Origin: Streptomyces longispororuber
Lineage (GTDB): Bacteria > Actinomycetota > Actinomycetes > Streptomycetales > Streptomycetaceae
Reading direction: 5' to 3'
Assembly (NCBI RefSeq): GCF_024448165.1
Contig: NZ_JAMOLN010000071.1
Span: 1 to 42,474 of the forward strand
Length of the DNA: 42,474 nt
A program made the position numbers and the translations under genes. Positions 8,773-17,807 of the stretch are shown here, one piece after another. Every line of letters starts with the position of its first letter. Position 1 is the first letter of the stretch. Below the pieces are notes generated by a model that searched no databases, had not been told where the DNA came from, and saw only the letters and a list, made by a program, of their open reading frames with translations.

Positions 8773-10660
8773 CCGGAACCCAGACGCGCATCGCACCGTC
8801 GCCGCGGTTGTCCCACTGGAAGTAGGGCACCGCGGTGGCGGTCGCCGGGCGGCGCTCCAGCGGCGTGTCCGGGCTCAGGTACGGCAGCCCGTCCCGGTGC
8901 GGGGCCCGTACGGTCTCCGCATCGGCCTCGATCCGCACGGTCCGGCCGACGCCCGGCAGGTCGGGCACGTGGGTGACCCGCAGCTCCGCGTCGGCCGGGA
9001 GCGCCAGTTCGTCCACGTCGGTGCCCGCCGGCTGGTCCGTCTGCTCGAAGCAGTAGACGAGCGGGCCGCGCTCGACGGCGACGCTGCCGCGCAGCGCGTC
9101 GATCCTCGGGTGGGCCGCGGTCAGCCGTGGCGTCATGTCGAGGTCGAGCACCACCTCGTCGCCCGCCCGCCAGGCGTGCCGCAGCAGCAGCCGCCCCTGC
9201 GCGTCGGGGGCCACCGGCTCCCCGTCGAGGCGGGTGCGCGCACTCCACGGCGGCACCCGCAGAGCCAGCGTCCAGTCACCGTCCGGGGCGTCCTCGACCG
9301 TGATGCGGACCGTGCCGTCCCAGGGGTACTCCGTCTCCACCCGCAGCGCGACCTGTCCGGTGGGCAGCGTGCACGCGATGCGCATCGGCGCGTAGAGGTG
9401 AAGGAACAGGGTGTCGTCGGCCGTGGTCGTCGCGTAGTGCGGCAGGGAGGCGACCAGGCGGGTCACGGAGGGCGGGCAGCACGCCGAGTAGAACCACTCG
9501 TCGCGGCAGCGGGGATCGCCCACGGCCTCCGCGTGATCGGGGCGGCGCTGCAGCGGGTTGCCCTTGTAGTAGGTGCGCCCGTCGGCGGAGCGGGCCGCCG
9601 CGAACGCGTTGTACAGCGTGCGCTCCAGGAGATCCGCGTACCGGCCCTCGCCGGTGGCGAGCAGCAGCCGCCACGACCACTGGATGCTCGCCGCCGACGC
9701 GCACGTCTCGTTGTACGCCAGGTCGGGCGGGAGTTCGTACCGCTCGCCGAACACCTCCCCGACCTGCCGCGACCCCAGGCCGCCGGTCAGCGAGGTGCGG
9801 GTGGCCGCCATGTCCGTCCAGCGTGCGGCGCTGGCGGCGAGGAGCTCCTTGTCGCCCGTCTCCACCGCCACGTCGACCGCGCCCGCCTCCAGGTACAGCG
9901 CCCGCACCACGTGCCCGGTGACCGACGGCGCCGAACGGACCGGGAGGTGGTCGAGGCGGTGCCGCGTCCCGTGCTTGTGCCGGCCCACAAGGCCGTGCCC
10001 GCGCCGCTCCACCAGCCGCGTCGCGAGCGTCAGGCAGCGCTCGTCGCCGGTGACCCGGTACAGCTCGACCAGGGCGGTCTCCGCCTCCGGATGCCCGTCG
10101 AGCCCGGGACCCGCATCGTCGAGGAACACCGCGCACAGATGGTCGGCGAGCCGCCGCGCCACCGTCAGCAGTTCCGTGCCGCCCGTGGTCCGGTGCACGG
10201 CCACCGCGGCCTGGAGGAGATGGCCCGCGCAGTACAGCTCGTGGCTGTCGACCAGGCGCGCGTACCGGCGCTCCGGCTCGGCCACCTGGTAGTGGGAGTC
10301 GAGATAGCCGTCGTCCTCCTGGGCGCGGGCGAGCAGCCGCGCACCCTCGTCCAGGAAGGTGCTCAACCCGGCGTCGTGCTCGGTGTGCTGCAGCTGCCAG
10401 GCCGCCGACTCCAGCATCTTGTGGACGTCGGAGTCCGCGTACACCGGCCCCCGGAAGGACCCGGACTCCAGACCGGCCGCGATCCGCAGGTTGCCGAGCG
10501 CGCCGGACGTCTCCAGATGGTGCAGCGCCAGCGGAATGCTCCCGGCGCGGTTCACGTCGAGCCAGCGGCCGAACAGGCCGCCGGTGACCCGTACCCCGGC
10601 GTCGGGCGGCGGGCGGTGTGCCGACAGGGCGCCGGGGGAGGGGAGTACCGGGCCGTCCAC
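8762..10660 (-). CDS. GH127 beta-L-arabinofuranosidase-type enzyme (DUF1680)
   Basis: 632 residues from a GTG with TGGAGG upstream on the minus strand. The family signature is complete: Glu-302 and Glu-318/Cys-320 in Tyr-Asn-Glu-Thr-Cys, then Cys-394/Cys-395 in Ala-Cys-Cys-Pro-Pro. In characterised HypBA1 the equivalents are Glu-322, Glu-338, Cys-340, Cys-417 (nucleophile) and Cys-418, which bind zinc. There is no signal peptide, so it works in the cytoplasm on imported oligosaccharides. Family members release beta-L-arabinofuranose; one GH127 acts on aceric acid in RG-II. The gene follows the GntR gene with a 22-base gap on the same strand, so the two are probably one transcript, and its stop overlaps the pectate lyase tail. 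Confidence 0.92.
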   Translation of the reverse strand: MDGPVLPSPGALSAHRPPPDAGVRVTGGLFGRWLDVNRAGSIPLALHHLETSGALGNLRIAAGLESGSFRGPVYADSDVHKMLESAAWQLQHTEHDAGLSTFLDEGARLLARAQEDDGYLDSHYQVAEPERRYARLVDSHELYCAGHLLQAAVAVHRTTGGTELLTVARRLADHLCAVFLDDAGPGLDGHPEAETALVELYRVTGDERCLTLATRLVERRGHGLVGRHKHGTRHRLDHLPVRSAPSVTGHVVRALYLEAGAVDVAVETGDKELLAASAARWTDMAATRTSLTGGLGSRQVGEVFGERYELPPDLAYNETCASAASIQWSWRLLLATGEGRYADLLERTLYNAFAAARSADGRTYYKGNPLQRRPDHAEAVGDPRCRDEWFYSACCPPSVTRLVASLPHYATTTADDTLFLHLYAPMRIACTLPTGQVALRVETEYPWDGTVRITVEDAPDGDWTLALRVPPWSARTRLDGEPVAPDAQGRLLLRHAWRAGDEVVLDLDMTPRLTAAHPRIDALRGSVAVERGPLVYCFEQTDQPAGTDVDELALPADAELRVTHVPDLPGVGRTVRIEADAETVRAPHRDGLPYLSPDTPLERRPATATAVPYFQWDNRGDGAMRVWVPVTY

Positions 10661-10682
10661 AGGACCTCCAGGAGTCAGGGGT

Positions 10683-11381
10683 TCACAGGCTGGGCCGTGC
10701 CAGGAAGGCGATCGTCTGGTCGCGGACCCGCAGGATGTGCGCCTCCAGCAGTTCCCGCGCCCGCAGCCGCTCGCCGGACTGCAGCGCGTCGACGATCGCC
10801 CGGTGCTCGTCCACCGCGACGTTCAGCCGCGACGGGGTGATGGGCGCCTTCAGACCGGCGCGCGTCACGTGGATGCTCAGATTCAGGTCGTCGTGCAGGT
10901 CGAGCAGCATGGGCAGGCTGCCCAGCTTCACGAGCTCCCGGTGGAAGCGGGCGTCGTTGTCCCGGAAGTCGGCGTACCGCGTCGGGTCCGCCAGCGCCTC
11001 CCGCGCCAACTCGTCGGCCTCGACGACCAGTTCGCGCAGCCGGGCGGGCGGCTCGCGGTCGGTGCGGTCGGCGAACAGCCGCAGCGCGTGCGACTCCAGC
11101 ATCAGCCGCAGCTCGAACAGCTCGTACACGCTGGACAGCGACGGTATCGCCACCGTGAAGCCCACCGTCGCGTCGTACGCGAGCAGGCCCCGCTCGTAGA
11201 GGCGGCCCACCGCGCTGCGCACCGGCGTACGGCTCATGCCGAGGCGGCGGGCGAACTCCCGCACCGGCACCGCCTGCCCCGGGGCCGGGTTCTCCACCGT
11301 CAGCCACTCCACGATGGCCCGTGAGGCCCGCGCCTCCAGGCTCTCGTCCGGTCCGAGGTCCGTGCCCGTCGCGTTCTCCAC
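10683..11381 (-). CDS. GntR-family (FCD/FadR subfamily) transcriptional regulator, likely locus repressor
   Basis: 232 residues from the GTG at 11381, which has GAGGAGG eight bases upstream. An alternative ATG at 11432 also has GGGAGG, but the extra 17 codons are poorer in third-position GC. Residues about 15-80 form the winged helix with the typical GntR recognition segment (Leu-Gly-Met-Ser-Arg-Thr-Pro-Val-Arg). The C-terminal FCD all-helical domain has the metal/ligand-site pattern Asp-x-x-Phe-His-Arg-Glu-Leu and Glu-His-Arg-Ala-Ile, and a final His near residue 212. FCD regulators usually sense acid sugars or organic acids and release DNA on binding. It is divergent to the aldolase/ABC operon and co-oriented with GH127. 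The repeated palindrome TGGYATRCCA across the locus, including both sides of this intergenic region, is the likely operator. Confidence 0.93.
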   Translation of the reverse strand: MENATGTDLGPDESLEARASRAIVEWLTVENPAPGQAVPVREFARRLGMSRTPVRSAVGRLYERGLLAYDATVGFTVAIPSLSSVYELFELRLMLESHALRLFADRTDREPPARLRELVVEADELAREALADPTRYADFRDNDARFHRELVKLGSLPMLLDLHDDLNLSIHVTRAGLKAPITPSRLNVAVDEHRAIVDALQSGERLRARELLEAHILRVRDQTIAFLARPSL

Positions 11382-11469
11382 GCTCGTGCCCTCCTCAGCG
11401 CGGGCCTGCTGTGCCGCTCGCGCTCGGATCATGCCGCCTCCCAGTGCTGCCGGTGCAAGTGCGCCCTCA

Positions 11470-11479
11470 TGGTATGCCG
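11470..11479. promoter_or_regulatory. Imperfect operator-like palindrome upstream of the GntR gene
   Basis: The sequence TGGTATGCCG matches the locus palindrome TGGYATRCCA at nine of ten bases. It lies 38 bases upstream of the alternative GntR ATG (11432) and 89 upstream of the preferred GTG, so autoregulation is plausible. On the minus strand a TTGACT occurs at about 11515-11510, but a convincing -10 was not seen. Confidence 0.55.
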
Positions 11480-11536
11480 CAGGTGAGCCGCGCGTCTCGG
11501 GAGATGCGAAGTCAACTATTGGGTGTGTCACGGGGG

Positions 11537-11565
11537 TTGACGGCCTTGGCGCCCCTCAACAAACT
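11537..11565 (+). promoter_or_regulatory. Promoter of the aldolase/ABC-transporter operon
   Basis: TTGACG (11537-11542), a 17-base spacer and CAAACT (11560-11565) fit a vegetative-sigma promoter. The predicted start of transcription near 11572 falls inside the palindrome at 11568-11577, and the aldolase ATG is at 11610. Confidence 0.65.
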
Positions 11566-11567
11566 CG

Positions 11568-11577
11568 TGGCATACCA
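11568..11577. promoter_or_regulatory. Operator palindrome TGGCATACCA at the ABC operon start
   Basis: TGGCATACCA, flanked to GTGGCATACCAC, overlaps the predicted transcription start of the aldolase/ABC operon, which is the classic place for a repressor to block. It is the reverse complement form of the sites at 24531 and 32014. Confidence 0.7.
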
Positions 11578-11609
11578 CCGACATCCCTCTGAGCTTCTCC
11601 GAGGTGACC

Positions 11610-12575
11610 ATGCCGCGACAAGCGCTCCATGGGATCATCGTGCCGACCGTGTTACCCATGACCGATGTGGGTCAGCTCGACCGGCCGTCCCTGGAATGCC
11701 ACCTGAACGCACTGATCGACGCGGGCGTGCACGGCCTGTGGATCAACGGCACCACGGGGGAGTTCCACGCCCTGGACGAGGACGAGCGGAGCCTCGCCGT
11801 GACCGTGGCCGCCAAGACGGCGGCCGGCCGCGTCCCCGTCATCGCCCACGTCGGCGACGCGGCGACCGCCCTCAGCGTCCGCCAGGCCCGTGCCGCCGTG
11901 GACGCCGGAGCCGACGAACTCGCCGTCATCGCCCCGTACTTCACCCCGTACGGAACCGCGGAACTGCGCGACCACTACCGCGCGATCGCCGACGCCGCCG
12001 GGTTCCCCGTCCTCGCCTACCACTTCCCGCAGCTCACCAAGTCCGCCCTGACGGCGGACTGCGTCCTCGAACTCGCCGCCGAAGGCGTGCTGTCCGGCAT
12101 CAAGGACAGCACCGGCGACCTGACCTGGCTGCGCCGCCTGATGCGCCGCGCCGCACGCCGGGACATCCGCCTCGACTGCTTCGCGGGCGCCAGCGGCCTG
12201 TCCGACCTGTCCCTGTACGCCGGCGCCGCGGGCGCCACCAGCTCGCTCGCCAACCTCACGCCGCGCCACCTCGTCGCCCTGTACGAGGCGGCCCGCTCGG
12301 GTGAGTTCGCGCGGGCCCGTGCCCTCCAGGAACAACTGGAGGACCTCCTCGACGCGATGGCGAGCTCCCGCAGCGAACCCACCCTGTCCGCCACCGTCAG
12401 CACCGCCAAGTACGTCCTCGCGGCCCAGGGCCGCATCACGTCCGCCCATGCCGCACCCCCGCTGGCGCGCCTGAGCGCCGAGGAGGAGCGCGGCCTCACC
12501 GCCACCGTGGTGCCTCTCGTCCATGACCTCGAGGCGGCGGCACTCGACGCAAAGGAGCGTGGAGATGACTCCTGA
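11610..12575 (+). CDS. DapA/NAL-superfamily aldolase or keto-acid dehydratase
   Basis: 321 residues. The ATG at 11610 is chosen over the GTG at 11604 because GAGG lies five bases before it. It is a class I TIM-barrel aldolase: Gly-Thr-Thr-Gly-Glu (residues 47-51) binds the keto-acid carboxylate, Tyr-137 is the catalytic tyrosine and Lys-165 in Gly-Ile-Lys-Asp-Ser-Thr-Gly is the Schiff-base lysine. Members cleave 2-keto-3-deoxy sugar acids to pyruvate plus an aldehyde, or dehydrate deoxy-keto acids such as 5-keto-4-deoxyglucarate. The neighbouring importer suggests a product of pectin sugars, but the substrate is not decided by sequence. Codon 15 is TTA (11652-11654), rare in Streptomyces and read by the bldA tRNA. 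The 3' end overlaps the next gene by 11 bases. Confidence 0.9.
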   Translation: MPRQALHGIIVPTVLPMTDVGQLDRPSLECHLNALIDAGVHGLWINGTTGEFHALDEDERSLAVTVAAKTAAGRVPVIAHVGDAATALSVRQARAAVDAGADELAVIAPYFTPYGTAELRDHYRAIADAAGFPVLAYHFPQLTKSALTADCVLELAAEGVLSGIKDSTGDLTWLRRLMRRAARRDIRLDCFAGASGLSDLSLYAGAAGATSSLANLTPRHLVALYEAARSGEFARARALQEQLEDLLDAMASSRSEPTLSATVSTAKYVLAAQGRITSAHAAPPLARLSAEEERGLTATVVPLVHDLEAAALDAKERGDDS

Positions 12576-14562
12576 CCGCACCCGTCTGCCCCGCCGCACC
12601 CTGCTGCGCGCGGGCGGCGGCGTCCTCGCCGCCGCCTCCCTCTCGGGCGCCCTGTCCGGCTGCGGCTTCTTCGACACCGACGCCGACAACGGCGACTCGG
12701 CCGGCGGCCAGAAGGGCAAGGAGGCGCCGTCCCTGAAGAAGCAGGCCGACGCCGGAAAGCTGCCCAAGGTCGAGGAGCGCCTGCCCGGCAAGCCGCTTGA
12801 GGTGAAGCCGCTCCAGGAGACCGGCGTCTACGGCGGCACCTGGCACTCCGCGATGATCACGCCGGAGGACATGGGCTGGCTGCGCTTCAGCATGGGCTAC
12901 GAGCCGCTGGTGCGCTGGGCACCCGAGTGGCAGGGCGTGACGAAGACGAAGATCCTGCCGAACGTCTGCGAGAAGTACGAGGTGATCGGTGGCGGCAAGG
13001 AGTTCGTGTTCCACCTGCGCAAGGGCATGAAGTGGTCCGACGGCAAGCCGCTCACCGTCGACGACTTCGCGTTCGCCTTCGACGACTACAACGCGGACGC
13101 CAAGTACCACCCGTACGGGCTCTACGCGCTGTGGCTGAACAAGAACGGCAAGCCGGCCCGCTTCGAAGCCGTCGACGACCTCACCGTCAAGTACGTCTTC
13201 GACGAGCCCAAGCCCGGCTTCCTGGAGGAGATCGCCGGTACCACCGGCATCTTCATGTTCCTGCCCAAGCACTATCTCAAGCAGTTCCACCCCAGGTACA
13301 ACAAGGACGCGAACAAGCTGGCCAAGGACGCCGGGCTGGCCGACTGGATCGCCTATCTGCCGGTCGTCTCCGAGGCGTGGAGCAACCCGAAGATGCCCAC
13401 CGTCAACGCCTGGCTGCCGAAGACCGAGGTCACCAAGGGCAGCAGCGTGACCTGTGTGCGCAACCCCTACTACTGGAAGGTCGACTCCGACGGCGCGCAA
13501 CTCCCGTACATCGACAAGGTCGTCGTCGACATCCTCCAGGAAGTGGAGGTCGAGGTCCTCAAGATCTCCAACGGTGACCTGGACATGCAGCTCTACCAGT
13601 TCGGCACCGTCCGCAACAAGCCGGTGATCTCCCGCAACCGCGCCAAGGGCGGCTACCGCATCATCGACGTCGAGCCCGACTCCGCCAACACGATGATCAT
13701 CGGCTTCAACCAGACCCACCCCGACAGGAAGAAGCGGGCCCTGTACGCCGACAAGGACTTCCGCGTCGGGCTCTCCTACGCCATCAACCGCCAGAAGATC
13801 ATCGACACGGTCTTCGCCGGACAGGGCAAGCCCTGGCAGGCCGGGCCCAATCCCGGCAACGAGCTGTACGACGAGGAACTGGGCACCCAGTACACCGAGT
13901 ACTCCGTCGCCAAGGCGAACGAGGCCCTGGACCGAGGGGGTTACACCAAGCGCAACGGCGACGGCATCCGGCTCACCAAGGACGGCGACCCGCTGGCCTT
14001 CACCGTCCTCGTCGTCTCCGACATGGCCGACCAGGTCGACGCCATGGACCTCATCCGCTCCGACTGGCGCAAGGTCGGCGTCGACGCCACCGTCTCCCGC
14101 GTCGCCGAGACCCTCTACTGGGAGCGGGTCGAGGCCGGCAAGGCCGAGGCGTCCACCTGGGACTGCAACAACTTCGACGTCCGCACCGGGGACGGCGGCG
14201 ACCACTACTACCTGCCGAGCAACCCCCGCGGCTCCTCCCGCTACGGCGGCCAGTGGGCCAAGTGGTACCTGCGCGAGGGCAAGGACGGCGAGGAGCCCCC
14301 GGCCCGCGTGAAGCGGCAGCTCGAACTCTTCGACCAGATGCGCGCCACCTTCGACACCGCCCGGGCGACCCGCCTCGCCCGGCAGATCCTGGAGATCACG
14401 AAGGAGGAGTTCTACTACATCGGCATCTCCACACCGCCCAAGGACTACGGCATCACCAAGACGGCCCTGCGCAACGTCCCGACGTCGTTCAGCGCCGCCG
14501 GCATGCACCAGGCACCGGGGCCCAGCAACCCCAGCACGTACTACTTCAAGTCGAAGGCCTGA
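12565..14562 (+). CDS. Family 5 (SBP_bac_5) substrate-binding lipoprotein of ABC importer
   Basis: 665 residues; ATG with AAAGGAG ahead, within the end of the aldolase gene. The signal has twin arginines (Pro-Arg-Arg-Thr-Leu-Leu) and a lipobox Leu-Ser-Gly-Cys at residues 30-33, so it should be a Tat-exported lipoprotein on the outer face of the membrane. The rest has the cluster C features: Tyr-Glu-Pro-Leu-Val-Arg-Trp, Lys-Trp-Ser-Asp-Gly-Lys-Pro-Leu-Thr, and a late Asn-Arg-Gln-Lys-Ile segment. This family binds peptides, nickel or oligosaccharides; the large size and the context of glycosidases favour pectic oligosaccharides. It is the first gene of the importer proper. Confidence 0.92.
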   Translation: MTPDRTRLPRRTLLRAGGGVLAAASLSGALSGCGFFDTDADNGDSAGGQKGKEAPSLKKQADAGKLPKVEERLPGKPLEVKPLQETGVYGGTWHSAMITPEDMGWLRFSMGYEPLVRWAPEWQGVTKTKILPNVCEKYEVIGGGKEFVFHLRKGMKWSDGKPLTVDDFAFAFDDYNADAKYHPYGLYALWLNKNGKPARFEAVDDLTVKYVFDEPKPGFLEEIAGTTGIFMFLPKHYLKQFHPRYNKDANKLAKDAGLADWIAYLPVVSEAWSNPKMPTVNAWLPKTEVTKGSSVTCVRNPYYWKVDSDGAQLPYIDKVVVDILQEVEVEVLKISNGDLDMQLYQFGTVRNKPVISRNRAKGGYRIIDVEPDSANTMIIGFNQTHPDRKKRALYADKDFRVGLSYAINRQKIIDTVFAGQGKPWQAGPNPGNELYDEELGTQYTEYSVAKANEALDRGGYTKRNGDGIRLTKDGDPLAFTVLVVSDMADQVDAMDLIRSDWRKVGVDATVSRVAETLYWERVEAGKAEASTWDCNNFDVRTGDGGDHYYLPSNPRGSSRYGGQWAKWYLREGKDGEEPPARVKRQLELFDQMRATFDTARATRLARQILEITKEEFYYIGISTPPKDYGITKTALRNVPTSFSAAGMHQAPGPSNPSTYYFKSKA

Positions 14563-14583
14563 CGGCGGACGGGAGTTCAGCGC

Positions 14584-15585
14584 ATGCTCGCGTTCCTCGT
14601 CCGGCGCCTGGGATGGATGGCCGTCACCCTGTGGGCCGTCTCGCTGGCGACGTTCTTCATCATCAGTCTTCCGCCGGGCGACTACGTCTCGACGCTCCAG
14701 GCCAACGCCGAGGAGCGCGGCGAGATCATGGGACCCGCCGAGGTCGCCGCACTGCGCGACCGGTACGGCCTCGGCCAGTCCTTCTTCGCCCAGTACTGGA
14801 AGTGGATCACGAACATCGTGTTCCACGGCGACTTCGGCCAGGCCTTCGCCTGGAACATGCGGCCCGTCAGCGACCTCATCTGGGACCGGGTCGGCCTGTC
14901 CTTCTTCCTCTCCGTCGCCACCATGCTCCTCATCTGGGCCATCGCCTGGCCCATCGGCATCTACTCCGCGGTGCGCCAGTACTCGCCCGGTGACTACGCC
15001 GCCACGTTCTTCGGCTTCATCGGCATGGCCGTCCCGGAGTTCATGCTCGCCCTCGTCCTCATGTGGGTCGGCATGCGCTGGTTCGGACAGAGTCCCGGCG
15101 GCCTCTTCTCACCGGAGTACCAGGACGCCGCCTGGAATCTCGGCAAGGTCCTGGACGCCGCGAGCCACCTGTGGCTGCCGATCCTGATCATCGCGGTCTC
15201 CGGCACCGCCGGCGCCATCCGCATCATCCGCGCCAACCTCCTCGACGAGCTGTACAAGCCGTACGTCGTCGCCGCGCGGGCGAAGGGACTGCCCGAGTGG
15301 AAACTGCTGCTCAAGTACCCGGTGCGGACGTCGATGAGCCCGTTCTTCTCCACCGTCGGCTGGCTGCTGCCCGGACTCATCAGCGGCGAGACGATCATCT
15401 CGATCGTGATGAACCTGCCGACCACCGGGCCCCTCATGCTCGGCGGCGTCCTCAACCAGGACATGTACCTCGTCGGCAGCTTCATCCTGATCCTCTCCAC
15501 CCTGACCGTCATCGGCACCCTGATCAGCGATCTCGCCCTCGCCTGGTGGGACCCCAGGATCCGGCACAGCTACGAGGGAGGGTGA
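14584..15585 (+). CDS. ABC importer permease, DppB/OppB type
   Basis: 333 residues with about six membrane segments, the first at residues 9-31. The cytoplasmic coupling loop near residues 225-240 has Ala-Arg-Ala-Lys-Gly-Leu-Pro, the EAA-like motif that meets the ATPase. Start ATG has GGGAG upstream, 21 bases after the binding-protein stop. It forms the translocation path with the next gene. Confidence 0.94.
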   Translation: MLAFLVRRLGWMAVTLWAVSLATFFIISLPPGDYVSTLQANAEERGEIMGPAEVAALRDRYGLGQSFFAQYWKWITNIVFHGDFGQAFAWNMRPVSDLIWDRVGLSFFLSVATMLLIWAIAWPIGIYSAVRQYSPGDYAATFFGFIGMAVPEFMLALVLMWVGMRWFGQSPGGLFSPEYQDAAWNLGKVLDAASHLWLPILIIAVSGTAGAIRIIRANLLDELYKPYVVAARAKGLPEWKLLLKYPVRTSMSPFFSTVGWLLPGLISGETIISIVMNLPTTGPLMLGGVLNQDMYLVGSFILILSTLTVIGTLISDLALAWWDPRIRHSYEGG

Positions 15586-15592
15586 GCGGCCC

Positions 15593-16726
15593 ATGGTGAC
15601 CACCACGGTCGAGCGAACGGTCGACGAAGCCGACGACGCACCCGTCGTCGGCGGGCAGGCCTCGCCCTGGCGCCTCGTCTGGCGCCGCTTCCGCAAGCAC
15701 CGGCTCGCCCTCGCAGGCGCCGTCGTCGTGCTGTTCGCCTACTTCGTCGTCGCCTTCGCCGAAATCCTGGCGCCCGGCTCGCCCAGCGCCGTCGACGAGA
15801 AGCACACCTACGCCCCGCCGCAGATCGTCAAGGTCGACCTCAGCTGGGACGACGGACTGCGGCTGTACGCCAACGGCTACACCACCAAGCGCGACCCGGA
15901 GACGTTCGAGCAGATCCACACCGTCGACCCCGGCAAGCGGATCCCGGTGACCTTCTTCGCCAAGGGCGACGCGTACAAGATGTGGGGCGTCATCCCCTGG
16001 GACCGGCACCTGTTCGCGTCCGCGGACCCGGACCAGAAGGTGTACTTCCTCGGTACCGACCGGGCGGGCCGCGACGTGTTCTCCCGGATCATCCACGGGG
16101 CGCGCGTCTCGCTCTCCATCGGACTCGTCGGCGTCGCCGTCAGCTTCGTGCTCGGGCTCCTCTTCGGCGGGATCTCCGGCTACTTCGGCGGCACCCCCGA
16201 CCTGGCCATCCAGCGCGTCATCGAGTTCCTGATGTCCATCCCCACCCTGCCGCTGTGGCTCTCCCTGTCCGCGGCCGTCCCCGACCAATGGGGGCCGCTG
16301 GCCCGCTACTTCGCCATCACCACGATCCTGTCGGTGATCGGCTGGACGGGTCTGGCCCGCGTCGTGCGCGGCCGGTTCTTCTCGCTGCGGGAGGAGGACT
16401 TCGTCACCGCGGCACGGCTCGACGGCTGCGGCCGGGGCCGGATCATCTTCCGGCACATGGTGCCGTCGATGTCCAGCCACGTGATCGCCTCGCTGACCAT
16501 GGCCGTCCCCGGGATGATCCTCGGCGAGACCGCGATGAGCTTCCTCGGCCTCGGCCTGCAGTCACCCGCCGTCAGCTGGGGCGTGCTGCTCCAGGAGGCT
16601 CAGAACATCCGCACCGTGGAGACCGCTCCGTGGCTGCTGATCCCCGGCGTCGCGGTGTTCGTCACCGTCCTCGCCATGAACTTCGTCGGCGACGGTCTGC
16701 GCGACTCCGCCGACCCGTACAAGTGA
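15593..16726 (+). CDS. ABC importer permease, DppC/OppC type, with a long extracellular loop
   Basis: 377 residues; ATG with GAGGGAGGG upstream, 7 bases after the previous stop. After the first membrane helix (about residues 38-60) there is an unusually long hydrophilic stretch of roughly 100 residues before the second, containing the family motif Leu-Gly-Thr-Asp-x-x-Gly-Arg-Asp near its end. Five further helices follow, and the EAA motif Ala-Ala-Arg-Leu-Asp-Gly is near residue 275. The long outer loop is seen in transporters of this class dedicated to large ligands and may help docking of the 665-residue binding protein. Confidence 0.94.
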   Translation: MVTTTVERTVDEADDAPVVGGQASPWRLVWRRFRKHRLALAGAVVVLFAYFVVAFAEILAPGSPSAVDEKHTYAPPQIVKVDLSWDDGLRLYANGYTTKRDPETFEQIHTVDPGKRIPVTFFAKGDAYKMWGVIPWDRHLFASADPDQKVYFLGTDRAGRDVFSRIIHGARVSLSIGLVGVAVSFVLGLLFGGISGYFGGTPDLAIQRVIEFLMSIPTLPLWLSLSAAVPDQWGPLARYFAITTILSVIGWTGLARVVRGRFFSLREEDFVTAARLDGCGRGRIIFRHMVPSMSSHVIASLTMAVPGMILGETAMSFLGLGLQSPAVSWGVLLQEAQNIRTVETAPWLLIPGVAVFVTVLAMNFVGDGLRDSADPYK

Positions 16727-16760
16727 TCCGCCAAGTGATGCGCCCGAGGAGGGGAGTGAC

Positions 16761-17807
16761 GTGAGCACCCGAGCCGCGCCGATCCTGGAGATCGAGGACC
16801 TGCACACCTGCTTCGAACTCGACGACGGCACCGTACGGGCCGTGTCCGGCGTCGATCTCACCATCGGCCGGGGCGAGGTCCTCGCCGTGGTGGGGGAGTC
16901 GGGCTGCGGCAAGAGCGTCATGGCCCGCTCCGTGCTGCGCCTGATCGACAAGCCGGGCCGGATCACCGGCGGCAGCATCCGGGTCCACGACGCGGACCGC
17001 GTCGTCGACATGGTCACCGCGCCGGGCCCCGAACTGCGCTCGGTGCGCGGCCGCAAGGTCGCCATGGTGTTCCAGGAGCCCATCGCCTCGATGAGCCCCA
17101 TGCACACCCTCGGCAACCAGATCGGCGAGTCGCTCGTCCTGCACGGCCGGGCCACGAAGGCCGAGGCCCGCACCCGCGTCGTCGACCTGCTGCGCCGCGT
17201 CGGCATCGCCGCGCCCGAGCGGCGCGCCGACGAGTACCCGTTCCAGATGAGCGGCGGCATGCTGCAGCGCGCCATGATCGCCATGGCCCTGTCCTGCGGC
17301 CCCGACCTGCTCATCGCCGACGAACCCACCACCGCCCTCGACGTCACCACCCAGGCACAGATCCTCGACCTGCTGCGCGAACTCCAGCGGGACACCGGCA
17401 TGGCCGTCATGCTCATCACCCACGACCTGGGGGTGGCCGCGCAGATGGCCGACCGGATCGCCGTCATGTACCTCGGCTCGGTCGTCGAGACCGGCACCAC
17501 CGACACGGTCCTGCGCAGCCCCCGCCACCCGTACACCCGGGCGCTGCTGCGCTCGGTCCCCAAGCTCGGCTCGGGCGGACGCGAACGGCTGCGTCCCGTC
17601 CGGGGCATGGTGCCTGGCCCGTACGCGCGACCACCGGGCTGCCCGTTCCATCCGCGCTGCGAGGAGTTCATGGCCGGCCGCTGCGACAGCACCGTGCCCG
17701 GCCGGGTCCCGGCACCCCTGCCCGCACCGGCCGCCGGCACCGACGGCACGGTCAGCTGCCTGCGCTACGAGGACGTGCGCGACGACGAGGGGAAGGCCGC
17801 CTCATGA
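16761..17807 (+). CDS. ABC importer ATPase, DppD/OppD type
   Basis: 348 residues from GTG with GGAGGGG upstream. Walker A is Gly-Glu-Ser-Gly-Cys-Gly-Lys-Ser (residues 45-52), the ABC signature Met-Ser-Gly-Gly-Met begins near 163, and Walker B is Ile-Ala-Asp-Glu-Pro-Thr. The C-terminal oligopeptide-transport extension with Cys-Pro-Phe-His-Pro-Arg-Cys is present. It pairs with the next ATPase; stop and start overlap by four bases. Confidence 0.95.
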   Translation: MSTRAAPILEIEDLHTCFELDDGTVRAVSGVDLTIGRGEVLAVVGESGCGKSVMARSVLRLIDKPGRITGGSIRVHDADRVVDMVTAPGPELRSVRGRKVAMVFQEPIASMSPMHTLGNQIGESLVLHGRATKAEARTRVVDLLRRVGIAAPERRADEYPFQMSGGMLQRAMIAMALSCGPDLLIADEPTTALDVTTQAQILDLLRELQRDTGMAVMLITHDLGVAAQMADRIAVMYLGSVVETGTTDTVLRSPRHPYTRALLRSVPKLGSGGRERLRPVRGMVPGPYARPPGCPFHPRCEEFMAGRCDSTVPGRVPAPLPAPAAGTDGTVSCLRYEDVRDDEGKAAS

